DNA of 58,195 nt from JAKSCF01 sp028279945 (GCA_028279945.1 JANQMT010000050.1:1-58195), one strand, 5' to 3'. Positions 17,834-25,662 are shown, numbered from the stretch's first letter. Translations and numbers: made by a program. The notes: a model not told the origin generated them from the letters alone.

Positions 17834-17873
17834 TAGGTGGTATGAGACATATTGTTATATCTCATATCACCTA
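17834..17873 (+). terminator. Hairpin between walK and the PH-domain gene
   Basis: TAGGTGGTATGAGA (17834-17847) pairs with TCTCATATCACCTA (17860-17873): 14 bp with one G-T wobble and a 12-nt loop. No clear T tract follows, so it may be an attenuator or mRNA-stabilising structure, not a full terminator. Confidence 0.5.
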
Positions 17874-17898
17874 ATTTAGTAGATAAGGAGCTGTTAAT

Positions 17899-18342
17899 AT
17901 GCTGTTTAAAAATAAGCATTTAAACAAAGAACTTTTTCCTTGTAAGCATGATTGGTGGATTACAGTCCTTGTTTGGCTTACCATAGGTATGGCATTTTAT
18001 AATAGCTATGTGGGAGGAGCACCAAACAGCATAAAAGGAATGATGGGATTTATTCTGTTTTTTATTGGGTGGATATGGTTTAAAACCAACTACTTGGTTT
18101 TAGATGGGTTACTGGTGACTTGGTCAGGCCCCTTTAGAAATAAAGTACCGATTCAATACATTTCCAGTATTGAGAAAACCAGAAATATTCTTTTTTCACC
18201 GTCGTTTTCTTTTACAAATGCTATTTTGCTGAGAGTTGGCAATAAAAGAATTGTTGTATCTCCTAAGAATAAAAGAGGTTTTATAGATGCACTGCTAGCT
18301 CAAAATCCTAAAATTCAAGTAAGCAAAGATGTTTATATGTAA
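17899..18342 (+). CDS. Small membrane protein with bacterial PH-like domain
   Basis: 147 residues. Two membrane helices (about 20-37 and 45-63) are followed by a soluble domain with LDGLLVTWSGPFRNKVPIQYISSIEKTRN and a KRIVVSPKNKRGFIDALLAQNP ending. This pattern is typical of the bacterial PH-domain families (YdbS/YdbT- and DUF1200-like). Molecular function is unknown; several relatives act at the membrane in envelope stress. Start ATG has AAGGAG upstream. It lies 85 bp after walK, separated by a hairpin. Confidence 0.75.
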   Translation: MLFKNKHLNKELFPCKHDWWITVLVWLTIGMAFYNSYVGGAPNSIKGMMGFILFFIGWIWFKTNYLVLDGLLVTWSGPFRNKVPIQYISSIEKTRNILFSPSFSFTNAILLRVGNKRIVVSPKNKRGFIDALLAQNPKIQVSKDVYM

Positions 18343-18435
18343 TTTATAGTTAAAATAATATGTTTATAAACATACTTTCAGACTGCTGATAATCAGCTAG
18401 TTTTTTGAATATATTGACTGATTGTAAAAAGTCCT

Positions 18436-18472
18436 AGAAAATCCTTAATGCAAAAAGGGTTTTCTTTTTTTT
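18436..18472 (+). terminator. Intrinsic terminator after the walRK/PH region
   Basis: AGAAAATCCTT (18436-18446) pairs with AAGGGTTTTCT (18455-18465), one wobble, followed by eight Ts. Between 18343 and 18675 I see only this terminator, A/T-rich sequence and the promoter at 18588. Confidence 0.8.
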
Positions 18473-18587
18473 ATGTCAAAATATACAAGAGAGAAAAGTT
18501 TTTTTCTTTATTACTATTTTATTTCTATAATTAATCTAATTAGATAAATAGCATAAAAAAACAAAATGATAAAAATAATGATAATAA

Positions 18588-18616
18588 TTGACAATTATTA
18601 CTAAAGAAAATATAAT
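18588..18616 (+). promoter_or_regulatory. Sigma-A promoter of the cohesin/dockerin gene
   Basis: Perfect TTGACA (18588-18593) and perfect TATAAT (18611-18616) with a 17-bp spacer, 60 bp before the start codon. Confidence 0.8.
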
Positions 18617-18675
18617 TATATCGTAAATTCTAGTAAAGATAATGAGAATATACATAATCAAAGGAGGAAAGGGAT

Positions 18676-19734
18676 TTGAGATTTAAAATATTTATAATGG
18701 TAGCTGTTATTTTAATTATGTCTTTTACAATTACTTATGGAGAAGAAAAAACTAATTTAATTGATGGATTGTTTCCCCAGAATTCTTATGGAATTTGGGG
18801 AGGAGAGTTTAGCTACATATTTGATAATAACGATAATACTTCTGTAAGAATAAATCCTGATGGATACTTGATTTATGATTTAGGAGGTAATTGTGATATT
18901 GACTCTTTTGAAATTAAATATTCGTTGATTAATAGTCCAATAACGTTAGAATTCTACGATTCCTCAGATGTATTAATTCATACAATCACTCAAAGTGTAG
19001 AATACTATAAAGAATACCAGCTAGGACTAAAGGGAATTAGAAAGGTTAAACTTATCAATTCACATAGCTTTTACGTGCCGGAGCTGAGAGAGCTTTGCTT
19101 GTATGGGCGAGTAAATGAAAGTGAATTATCACTAGATATAAATTGTGAATCTAATGTAGTATATGCGAATGAGACATTTAATGTATATGTAGACATTAAT
19201 GGAGCTAATGATATTTATGCTGAGGATTTTACAGTTACATATGATACAAATTTTGTCGAATTCATTGAGAGTAAAGTTGTAGATACAAATAATACCGATA
19301 TATACTACGAAAGAGTAAGAACAGAAAGTGCTATAAGAACGGAAGGGGCAATAAGAACAGAAGGAGCCATAAGACTGATTGTATCTGGCAATAATAGCCC
19401 ATATGCAATAAATGGACAAAAACAATTAGTTGAACTAAAGTTTAGAGCAAAAAATTTTTATGGTACAAGTGCTATAAACCTATCAACAGGGCTAGTGGCA
19501 GATGGTAGTGGAAATGAATTAACGCCTATTTTAAATGGGCTAGTATTTACTTTTTGGTCCCTTCAAGGGGATGTAAACCAAGATGGAATAATTTCACTTG
19601 CAGATCTAGCCTTAACAAACAAATTCTTAGGTACACCACAAACTTCATGGGGTAATTATTATCCAGATTCTAATAATGATGGTGTAGTGAGTAAACTAGA
19701 TTTAATTTATGTTACTAACCTTTTAAAAGACTAA
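18676..19734 (+). CDS. Secreted protein with cohesin and type I dockerin modules
   Basis: 352 residues. A signal peptide (about 1-22, cleavage near TYG-EE) is followed by a galactose-binding-like beta module (about 28-140), a cohesin-like module (about 150-290) and a C-terminal dockerin with two calcium-loop repeats, DVNQDGIISLADLAL and DSNNDGVVSKLDLIYV. Cohesin-dockerin pairing assembles cellulosomes or other extracellular complexes. There is no catalytic domain. Three 18-bp tandem repeats (19318-19374) encode RTESAI/RTEGAI inside the cohesin region. TTG 18676 is used as start because AAGGAGGA lies 7 nt upstream and a signal peptide follows directly. Confidence 0.85.
   Translation: MRFKIFIMVAVILIMSFTITYGEEKTNLIDGLFPQNSYGIWGGEFSYIFDNNDNTSVRINPDGYLIYDLGGNCDIDSFEIKYSLINSPITLEFYDSSDVLIHTITQSVEYYKEYQLGLKGIRKVKLINSHSFYVPELRELCLYGRVNESELSLDINCESNVVYANETFNVYVDINGANDIYAEDFTVTYDTNFVEFIESKVVDTNNTDIYYERVRTESAIRTEGAIRTEGAIRLIVSGNNSPYAINGQKQLVELKFRAKNFYGTSAINLSTGLVADGSGNELTPILNGLVFTFWSLQGDVNQDGIISLADLALTNKFLGTPQTSWGNYYPDSNNDGVVSKLDLIYVTNLLKD
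19318..19374 (+). repeat. Three 18-bp tandem repeats inside the cohesin module
   Basis: AGAACAGAAAGTGCTATA, AGAACGGAAGGGGCAATA and AGAACAGAAGGAGCCATA follow one another and encode RTESAI-RTEGAI-RTEGAI. The repeat inserts a short loop in the cohesin fold and could vary in copy number by slippage. Confidence 0.8.
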
Positions 19735-19764
19735 GAGACATTATAAATTCAATACTCTTAACCT

Positions 19765-19796
19765 AAAGTCTGTACAGAAAAAGTGCAGGCTTTTCG
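19765..19796 (+). terminator. Terminator of the cohesin/dockerin gene
   Basis: AAAGTCTGTAC (19765-19775) pairs with GTGCAGGCTTT (19783-19793) with two wobbles, followed by Ts. Confidence 0.7.
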
Positions 19797-19844
19797 TTAT
19801 GAGCAAAAACATATTGCTATATATTAAAAAAGTATAAAAACTGC

Positions 19845-19889
19845 AAAACCTCTCAGTAAAAAAAGTTTCCTTTTAGCTGAGAGGTTTTT
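19845..19889. terminator. Bidirectional terminator between convergent genes
   Basis: AAAACCTCTCAG (19845-19856) pairs perfectly with CTGAGAGGTTTT (19877-19888) around a 20-nt loop. A-rich and T-rich flanks suit termination of the YmaF-like gene from the other strand. Confidence 0.7.
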
Positions 19890-19970
19890 GAAAAAATATA
19901 TGGGTAATAGTTTATCTTTGTTATATAGTTAGTGCGTATGTTATACACCCAACCACTGTCTCTAAACTAT

Positions 19971-20369
19971 TTATTCATTTGCTTTTTGGAGAGGTATTGG
20001 TCCAATGGGATTTTGGATTAATGTTGCGAATCTAAAATCATGATCATGGAAGAATACACATGATGATGTACCAGAGGCTCCATGAACATGACCTATTGGT
20101 CTGCCATCTTGATCTCTTATAAGCATAGCTGGACCTGTTACACCTTCGACTTGATGAAAGTGATTAAAGAAAAAGTCTGTATCTACTTTAAATACGTGAA
20201 CATGACTTATACCTTCAGGAATCTCAGGGCCAGTTATTCCTGTAAATCTATGGTTATGTGCCAATTGGGGACTATCAGGAGGATTGCCAATCATAATACT
20301 ACCTTCAAACTCATGAACATGGGTTTGAACTGAAACATTTGTGCAATTATTGTTCGTTTCTTTTTTCAC
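19971..20369 (-). CDS. YmaF family protein
   Basis: 132 residues, rich in His. Six repeated His-x-His pairs (THVHEF, AHNHRF, SHVHVF, NHFHQV, GHVHGA, FHDHDF), several followed by xG(I/V)TGP, are the signature of the YmaF family, known from Bacillus but without a defined function. The alternating His suggests metal binding; this is inference. GTG 20369 is the best start because AAAGGAGG lies just upstream on the minus strand; the longer frame runs into a hydrophobic non-coding-like region. No signal peptide is visible. Confidence 0.8.
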   Translation of the reverse strand: MKKETNNNCTNVSVQTHVHEFEGSIMIGNPPDSPQLAHNHRFTGITGPEIPEGISHVHVFKVDTDFFFNHFHQVEGVTGPAMLIRDQDGRPIGHVHGASGTSSCVFFHDHDFRFATLIQNPIGPIPLQKANE

Positions 20370-20500
20370 ACAATAGCCTCCTTTTCTCAATAATATAGTA
20401 TTCGACAGCGTAAAAAAGGTGTCAGAAATATATATAAAATGTAATAAATTATCGAAAATTAGGAAAAGAAAACGGTAATAATATAACTTACATATGTCAT

Positions 20501-20529
20501 TCATATTTTTCCAAAATACAACATACATA
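20501..20529 (+). promoter_or_regulatory. Sigma-E-type sporulation promoter of yabPQ
   Basis: TCATATT (20501-20507) and CATACATA (20522-20529) are spaced by 14 bp, matching the sigma-E consensus (KMATATT, N13-15, CATACAHT) except for the last base. They lie about 65 bp before yabP, a known mother-cell gene in Bacillus. Confidence 0.65.
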
Positions 20530-20592
20530 TTATTAGGTACAGTATAGAAAAATTTAAAATATTGTATGGCAATTGGTAATAAGGAGGTTAAT

Positions 20593-20877
20593 ATGGAGGA
20601 CCAAAAAACATTTAAGACCAGTAACCAAAATATATTTTTGGAAAACAGACAAAAAATAAGTATCACAGAGGTTCAGGATGTAGATAGCTTTGATGACGAA
20701 ATGATTCAAGTATTGACACCAAAAGGTAATATTATTATTAAGGGTGCAAAGCTGCAAATTCAAAAACTGGATTTGGAAGATGGGAAAGTCATTATTAACG
20801 GCACTATAAACTCAATTAATTATATAGAAAAAGAAGGCTCAAAAGGGAAAGGTTTTTTAGGAAAAGTTCTGAAATAA
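20593..20877 (+). CDS. yabP: Spore protein YabP
   Basis: 94 residues. The pattern ENRQKISITEVQDVDSFDDEMIQVLTPKGNIIIKG... (key words ITEVQDVDSFDDE, TPKG, IKGAKLQIQKLDLEDG) is that of YabP, a YabP/YqfC-family mother-cell protein made during sporulation. ATG 20593 has AAGGAGG just upstream. It is followed 15 bp later by yabQ, the conserved pair, and preceded by a sigma-E-like promoter. Confidence 0.93.
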   Translation: MEDQKTFKTSNQNIFLENRQKISITEVQDVDSFDDEMIQVLTPKGNIIIKGAKLQIQKLDLEDGKVIINGTINSINYIEKEGSKGKGFLGKVLK

Positions 20878-20892
20878 TTAAGGTGAGAGAAA

Positions 20893-21291
20893 ATGAGTAC
20901 ATTTGTTTCTCAACAATTTTTTGAATTTATGGTATTATTGTATGGCGGCATAGTTGCTGCTTTTGTTTATGACGTATTAAAGCTTTATCAAAACAAATTT
21001 AAGCCTCAAACATTCTTTTTAACATTTCAAGATATATTATACTGGATTATGACCACTTCTATGGTCATTTATTTACTTTATTATAGCAGCTTAGGTCAGA
21101 TAAAAGGTTATATGGCAGTTGCATTTATAGCGGGCTGTAGTATATATAAATGGATATTAAGCAAAATGATACAGACTACAATGATAACAATAGCCGGATG
21201 CCTATTCGCTTTTTTAAAGAGGTTAAAAAACATTCTAATTTTTCCAATAAGAAATATCATCAAAATGAAAAATAAGAAAGAAGAAATATGA
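20893..21291 (+). CDS. yabQ: Spore cortex biosynthesis protein YabQ
   Basis: A 132-residue membrane protein with about four hydrophobic segments (10-30, 45-70, 75-92, 98-115) and a basic C-terminal tail. Size, topology and position after yabP match YabQ, which in Bacillus is needed for spore cortex formation in the mother cell. The GGTGAGAG site precedes ATG. It should share the sigma-E promoter. Confidence 0.9.
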   Translation: MSTFVSQQFFEFMVLLYGGIVAAFVYDVLKLYQNKFKPQTFFLTFQDILYWIMTTSMVIYLLYYSSLGQIKGYMAVAFIAGCSIYKWILSKMIQTTMITIAGCLFAFLKRLKNILIFPIRNIIKMKNKKEEI

Positions 21292-21335
21292 TATAATAAG
21301 GATACTTGAAATGGCTTTTAAGGGGCGATTGGAGT

Positions 21336-21710
21336 ATGGGAAATAAAGGAAACATATATAAATTTAAACCAAAAAAAAATAAAAAAAATAAGAAGAGTAT
21401 CAAGAAAAAACATTTGTTTCTTAGTATACTTGTTATTTATCTTATATGTTTTTTTTCCTATCAAGGTTTTCAAATTTATTCTTTGAAAAAGCAGGAAAAA
21501 CAAATAAATCTAAAGAAGGCAGAACTGGAACAACAAAAAAGTATATATGAGAAACAGCTTGAACAAGTCAATAGCGCAGATTATATTGAAAAAATGGCCA
21601 GACAATCACTAAGAATGATAATGCCAAATGAAATATTGTATGTGCCACAAGAACCTTTTTTGGAAAGTGATGATGAAGAAGAGTTGGAGAACGAAGAGAT
21701 AAATGAATGA
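21336..21710 (+). CDS. FtsB/DivIC-like septum formation initiator
   Basis: About 124 residues: a strongly basic cytoplasmic N-terminus (1-30), one membrane helix (about 33-52), a Gln/Glu/Lys coiled coil (about 55-90) and the YIEKMARQSLRMIMPNE motif typical of DivIC/FtsB, which joins the FtsL-FtsQ division complex. An acidic tail ends it. ATG 21336 is chosen; TTG 21306 upstream is in frame but has no convincing site. The order yabP-yabQ-divIC is conserved in spore formers. Confidence 0.88.
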   Translation: MGNKGNIYKFKPKKNKKNKKSIKKKHLFLSILVIYLICFFSYQGFQIYSLKKQEKQINLKKAELEQQKSIYEKQLEQVNSADYIEKMARQSLRMIMPNEILYVPQEPFLESDDEEELENEEINE

Positions 21711-21720
21711 GTATTCGTGC

Positions 21721-21783
21721 TAGGGCTTCAACTGAAAAATTCTATTAAAATCATAGATTTTAGAATTTCTGTATGAGGCCTAC
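21721..21783 (+). repeat. Hairpin repeat unit, copy 1
   Basis: The unit starts TAGGGCTTCAACTG and ends TGAGGCCTAC. Its middle holds the arms AAAATTCTA and TAGAATTT, and the ends (AGGGCTTCA and TGAGGCCT) pair with each other. The next copy is almost identical over 60 bp. Preceded by a small inverted repeat GAAT/ATTC. Confidence 0.85.
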
Positions 21784-21804
21784 ATCGGAATTAAAATTCC
21801 GTGT

Positions 21805-21866
21805 TAGGGCTTCAACTGAAAAATTCTATTAAATCATAGATTTTAGAATTTCTGTATGAGACCTGC
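21805..21866 (+). repeat. Hairpin repeat unit, copy 2
   Basis: Nearly identical to copy 1: one A fewer in the loop, and TGAGACCTGC in place of TGAGGCCTAC. Between copies 1 and 2 lies a different hairpin, CGGAATT-AAA-ATTCCG (about 21786-21801). Confidence 0.85.
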
Positions 21867-21899
21867 TACGTAATCAGAGATTACTGCTAGGGCTTCAAG
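21867..21899 (+). repeat. Partial hairpin repeat unit, copy 3
   Basis: A third spacer hairpin GTAATC-AGA-GATTAC (21870-21884) is followed by TAGGGCTTCAAG (21888-21899) and then the ribosome-binding site of rnmV. The unit is cut short before its second arm. A further copy of the TAGGGCTTCAA core is found in reverse at 39658-39668. Confidence 0.75.
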
Positions 21900-21914
21900 A
21901 TTGGAGAGTTCCAT

Positions 21915-22460
21915 TTGATAAAAGAAGTTATTATTGTTGAGGGGCGGGATGATGAGGCAGCTGTAAAAAAAGCGGTTGACGCAGAGGTCATTATCACCCA
22001 CGGCTTTGGAATAAGCAGCAATACATATAAAAGAATAGAAACAGCATATCAAAATAAAGGCATTATTATTTTTACTGATCCTGATTATTCTGGAGAGGTT
22101 ATAAGAAAAAAGTTATCTGATGGTTTTCCGGATGCAAAGCATGCATATTTAACACAAAATAAGGCTGAAAAAAAAGGAAATATTGGGATTGAAAATGCTT
22201 TGCCGAAGGATATTATTGAAGCATTAAATAAAGTAAAAGCTGAAGTTAGCGGCGAAAGAAAAGAATTTCTCCCGGAAGACTTAAACAGATACTTACTATC
22301 GGGTAATCATCAGGCATCTTATTATAGACAAAAAGTAGGGGATATATTAGGCATTGGGTATGGGAATGCACATACTTTTCTTAAAAGGTTAAATAATTAT
22401 AATATTACCAGAGAAGAATTTGAAGAAGCTGTTAACACGGTTATAAAAAGTGAGGAATAA
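21915..22460 (+). CDS. rnmV: Ribonuclease M5 (5S rRNA maturase)
   Basis: 181 residues. An N-terminal TOPRIM domain with IIVEGRDDEAAVKKA and the catalytic acidic pair in FTDPDYSGE is followed by a C-terminal domain for ribosomal protein and 5S precursor binding. RNase M5 trims 5S rRNA precursors in Gram-positive bacteria, with ribosomal protein L18. It starts at TTG 21915 with GGAGAG 6 nt upstream and lies 2 bp before rsmA, the usual rnmV-rsmA pair. Confidence 0.93.
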   Translation: MIKEVIIVEGRDDEAAVKKAVDAEVIITHGFGISSNTYKRIETAYQNKGIIIFTDPDYSGEVIRKKLSDGFPDAKHAYLTQNKAEKKGNIGIENALPKDIIEALNKVKAEVSGERKEFLPEDLNRYLLSGNHQASYYRQKVGDILGIGYGNAHTFLKRLNNYNITREEFEEAVNTVIKSEE

Positions 22461-22462
22461 TA

Positions 22463-23317
22463 ATGGACAAGCTATATTCCCCAGCGACTGTTAATAAGAT
22501 TATGAATAAGCATCATTTTAAAACTTCAAAAAAGTATGGACAAAACTTTTTAATAGATGAGAATATCATTCATAAAATTGTAGACGCAGTGGATATTAAA
22601 GACAATGATTTAGTTTTAGAAATAGGGCCCGGAATAGGTACTTTGACAGCAGAATTAGCAAAACGAGCCGGAAAAGTAAAGGCAGTAGAAATCGATAAAA
22701 AATTAGTACCAATTTTAGACGAAAATTTAGCGGAATTTAATAATGTTGAAACAATTAATGAAGATATTCTTAATACGAATATTAATGAAATGATTTCAAA
22801 TGAAGAAAAATATCAGAGTGCAAAAATTATCGGCAATTTACCTTATTACATTACTACGCCAATTATCATGAAAATTCTTGAAGAAAAAGTGTCTGTTAAA
22901 AGTATTACCATTATGGTTCAAAAAGAGGTAGCAGACCGATTAAAAGCAGGTCCTGGGGGGAAAGATTATGGGGCATTATCGGTTGCAGTTCAATATTATT
23001 GTGATGTGACATTTATTGCACAAGTTCCACGAAATGTTTTTATCCCTAAGCCTAATGTAGACTCTTCTGTTATCCGATTAGACGTAAGAGAAATACCATC
23101 GGTAAAAGTTGATGATGAGAAAGTATTTTTTAGAATGGTAAAAGCTGGATTTAGTCAAAGAAGAAAAACACTACTCAATGCATTAAGCCATTTTTTAAAT
23201 CAACCCAAAGAAGAAATTGAGAAAATTTTGATACAATCTGATATCGACCCTTTAAGACGGGCAGAAACCTTGTCCCTACAAGATTTTGCGGCCTTGTCTA
23301 ATAACAGCATAAAATAA
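22463..23317 (+). CDS. rsmA: 16S rRNA dimethyladenosine transferase RsmA (KsgA)
   Basis: 284 residues. Motifs: KYGQNFLIDENI, the SAM-binding EIGPGIGTLT, NLPYYITTPI (catalytic NLPY) and FIPKPNVDSSV. It dimethylates two adjacent adenosines in helix 45 of 16S rRNA. It starts 2 bp after rnmV, which supports translational coupling. Confidence 0.96.
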   Translation: MDKLYSPATVNKIMNKHHFKTSKKYGQNFLIDENIIHKIVDAVDIKDNDLVLEIGPGIGTLTAELAKRAGKVKAVEIDKKLVPILDENLAEFNNVETINEDILNTNINEMISNEEKYQSAKIIGNLPYYITTPIIMKILEEKVSVKSITIMVQKEVADRLKAGPGGKDYGALSVAVQYYCDVTFIAQVPRNVFIPKPNVDSSVIRLDVREIPSVKVDDEKVFFRMVKAGFSQRRKTLLNALSHFLNQPKEEIEKILIQSDIDPLRRAETLSLQDFAALSNNSIK

Positions 23318-23381
23318 ACACACCTGTTCCTATACAAGATGCAAGCCAGCTGGTATGCTAGCTATATGAACAGGTGTGTTT
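23316..23381. terminator. Long-stem hairpin between rsmA and the convergent gene
   Basis: AAACACACCTGTTC (23316-23329) pairs perfectly with GAACAGGTGTGTTT (23368-23381). The 38-nt loop holds smaller inverted repeats around AGCTGG. The first arm uses the end of the rsmA stop codon. Short T/A tails on both sides fit a bidirectional terminator. Confidence 0.65.
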
Positions 23382-23399
23382 ATAAATATCCATTTTTTA

Positions 23400-24848
23400 T
23401 TATTCAAAAGGAATCTCTAATTGGCCTGTTTTTGCATTTACGGCAATAATCCAATAACCATAGTCACCTTTTCTCTTTTTAGTACCTTGAAGAGGCTGCC
23501 AGTATTCAAAACCAGACTTACCGCTGTCAGGCTGTTCATCTTTCATATATCTTCCGGGAATACCGTAATAATAATAGAGTGTATTATTATTCTCATCCTT
23601 TTCGATTCCAAAGATATAATGCTGATACTTATATATCAAATCATGACAGCTGCTGGATGCTTCTTTTAGATTTTGATTATACATACTGTATGGTCTTATA
23701 TACTCCGGATAACTTTGTAGATAAGAAGTATTTACAAATGGAATACTCATCAAATTCATGATTTTCCACCATTGACAACCTATCTTATCCACATCAAATG
23801 GTTCTGACTGATTATAGAATGGCAAAACATTTTCTAAATTAGTGCTGACAGCACGCACATAATTGGTAAAATAATTGTGAACATCATAAGGTTTTCTAGA
23901 AATCTTAGGTGTATCAATAGAGTTACTGGAAAGTGATTCATCGCTTTCTGCTTTAACATTCAAAGATTCATCGCTTGCAGCTTTAACACTGGGTGCTTCA
24001 TTGTTTGAAGCTTTAACACTGGATGATTCATTGCCGGCAGCTTTGACATTTGATGGTTCATTGCTTGCTGCTCTAACATTAGGTGTTTGCTGGACAGCAT
24101 TTAAATCCGGAGAAGGTTTTGTACCAATATCTACAGGTGGTGTTTGCCATGCTGCAGCAGCTTGTTTGGGTTCAGAATCCATTTCTATCTTTGTATCATT
24201 TTTAGTTTGATCTTCTTCAAGGGTGAGCTCTTCATTGGTATCAGATATAACTTCATCAATAGGCTCATTTTCTAAAACCTCAGGTGTATCTTGATTGACT
24301 TCCATTTCCGAGGGCTCTGATATGCTTTCTGAAGCAATTTTTATGACTTGCTCTTCCTGAGATACTTGTTGGGAAACTTCTTGAGGTGCTTCCGGATCAG
24401 GCGTATTAATGATTCTATCTGCAGATTCAGACACATTCTTATTCATATAGCCTGTTAAAACCGGATATAAGGAATCATCATCTAAGATATCCTTGTTTGG
24501 CTGCGCAACGATAGCAATGATGCTAAAATCAAACAATTCATTATTTTCTCCATCGACGTTTAGGGCATTGAATCTAAAAATTTGCTCTCCTTTTCCATTT
24601 CGATCAATATAGAGCGTACCGGCATTGGCAACAATAGTATTATCATCTTTCTTACCAAACAAATAGAGTTTGTATAAATATCGTGCATCCTCATAATATT
24701 TGAGGTTTTGTGCGATACACCTGATTGTACCGCGATTGTTTCGAAATTCGATTTTAACATGACCTTTTACATTTTGATCTGTATTTCTGAATTGACTTTC
24801 TTTATCTTCAAGTATGATAAAAGATCGTGAATATTTTATATAACTCAT
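23400..24848 (-). CDS. Uncharacterised Clostridia protein with N- and C-terminal domains joined by a repeat linker
   Basis: 482 residues. The N-terminal globular domain (about 1-130, SYIKYSRSFIILEDKESQF) is beta-rich. A long acidic linker (about 140-245) leads into a stretch of about six 10-residue repeats around SNVKAASNES (about 255-315). The C-terminal domain (about 320-480) is Trp/Tyr-rich, with GCQWWKIMNL, YYYYGIPGRYMKDEQP and YGYWIIAVNAKTGQLEIPF. I recognise the layout as one seen in clostridial hypothetical proteins, with no function known. No signal peptide. Start ATG has GGGAGGT just upstream. Confidence 0.75.
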   Translation of the reverse strand: MSYIKYSRSFIILEDKESQFRNTDQNVKGHVKIEFRNNRGTIRCIAQNLKYYEDARYLYKLYLFGKKDDNTIVANAGTLYIDRNGKGEQIFRFNALNVDGENNELFDFSIIAIVAQPNKDILDDDSLYPVLTGYMNKNVSESADRIINTPDPEAPQEVSQQVSQEEQVIKIASESISEPSEMEVNQDTPEVLENEPIDEVISDTNEELTLEEDQTKNDTKIEMDSEPKQAAAAWQTPPVDIGTKPSPDLNAVQQTPNVRAASNEPSNVKAAGNESSSVKASNNEAPSVKAASDESLNVKAESDESLSSNSIDTPKISRKPYDVHNYFTNYVRAVSTNLENVLPFYNQSEPFDVDKIGCQWWKIMNLMSIPFVNTSYLQSYPEYIRPYSMYNQNLKEASSSCHDLIYKYQHYIFGIEKDENNNTLYYYYGIPGRYMKDEQPDSGKSGFEYWQPLQGTKKRKGDYGYWIIAVNAKTGQLEIPFE

Positions 24849-25033
24849 AAAAAACCTCCCAAAGGTAATGAATAGATTATTATTATAAATATATGAATGA
24901 TACAAAAAAACATTCTTAGACAATGTATGAAAAATAAATAATTGGCAAAGGATTGTATCAGAATAAAGTTCTATACCACGTTAAGACCTATAGAATTTAA
25001 AGGAAATAAGAAAATAAAAAGAGGATAAATGTC

Positions 25034-25058
25034 AACAATAACGAATAGTGTTATTGTT
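25034..25058 (+). promoter_or_regulatory. Inverted repeat upstream of the HD-domain gene
   Basis: AACAATAAC (25034-25042) and GTTATTGTT (25050-25058) are perfect 9-bp arms with a 7-nt spacer, about 35 bp before the start codon. There is no T tract, so an operator or leader hairpin is more likely than a terminator. Confidence 0.4.
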
Positions 25059-25092
25059 ATTAAAAATGACAATTTTTTTGTGAGGTGTGATG

Positions 25093-25662
25093 ATGAACCA
25101 AAGAGATAAAGCGTTTCATATACTAAAAGAAGAAATTAGTTCACCAAGATTAATTAAGCATAGCCTTGCTGTTGAAGCCGGAATGATAACATATGCAGGA
25201 ATTTTCAATCAGGATAAAGATAGATGGGCAGCGATTGGCCTTTTACATGATATTGATTTTGAGAAATATCCTGATGAGCATCCTGCCAAAGCACCATCTT
25301 TTCTGGAAGAGCGAGGCTACGATACAGATTTTATAAAAGCAATTTTAGGGCATTCAGATCAAATGAAAGTATCCAGAGATTCACTTGAGGCCAAAGCCTT
25401 ATATGCAGTTGATGAGTTGTGCAGCTTTATTGTAGCCTGTGCATTAGTACGTTCCCCCAAAGGCTTTGAGGATATGAAAGTAAAATCGGTAAAAAAGAAG
25501 TTGAAAGATAAAGCTTTTGCAAGAGCTGTCAGCAGAGACATAGTAGCAAAAGGAGCAGAAGAACTGGGAGTTGAACTATCAGAGCATATTACGAATTTGA
25601 TAGAAGGGTTATCCAGACAAGAAGAGAAATTAAGAAATGAGGGATTAAGCCTTATTGAATAA
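25093..25662 (+). CDS. HD-domain (HDIG-type) hydrolase
   Basis: 189 residues. The HD fold begins with a conserved His in LIKHSLAVEAGM and carries LLHDIDFEKYPDEHP and ILGHSDQM as metal-binding motifs. Such stand-alone HDIG proteins are predicted metal-dependent phosphohydrolases with unknown substrate. ATG 25093 is preferred; GAGGTG (25082-25087) is 5 nt upstream, while ATG 25090 is too close. It probably forms an operon with cvpA-like and DUF951 genes. Confidence 0.85.
   Translation: MNQRDKAFHILKEEISSPRLIKHSLAVEAGMITYAGIFNQDKDRWAAIGLLHDIDFEKYPDEHPAKAPSFLEERGYDTDFIKAILGHSDQMKVSRDSLEAKALYAVDELCSFIVACALVRSPKGFEDMKVKSVKKKLKDKAFARAVSRDIVAKGAEELGVELSEHITNLIEGLSRQEEKLRNEGLSLIE

Noticed and set aside
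21711..21915. Possible small CRISPR-like array
   Set aside because: Units are about 62 bp with internal inverted repeats, spacers are themselves hairpins, only two and a half copies exist and no cas genes are near.
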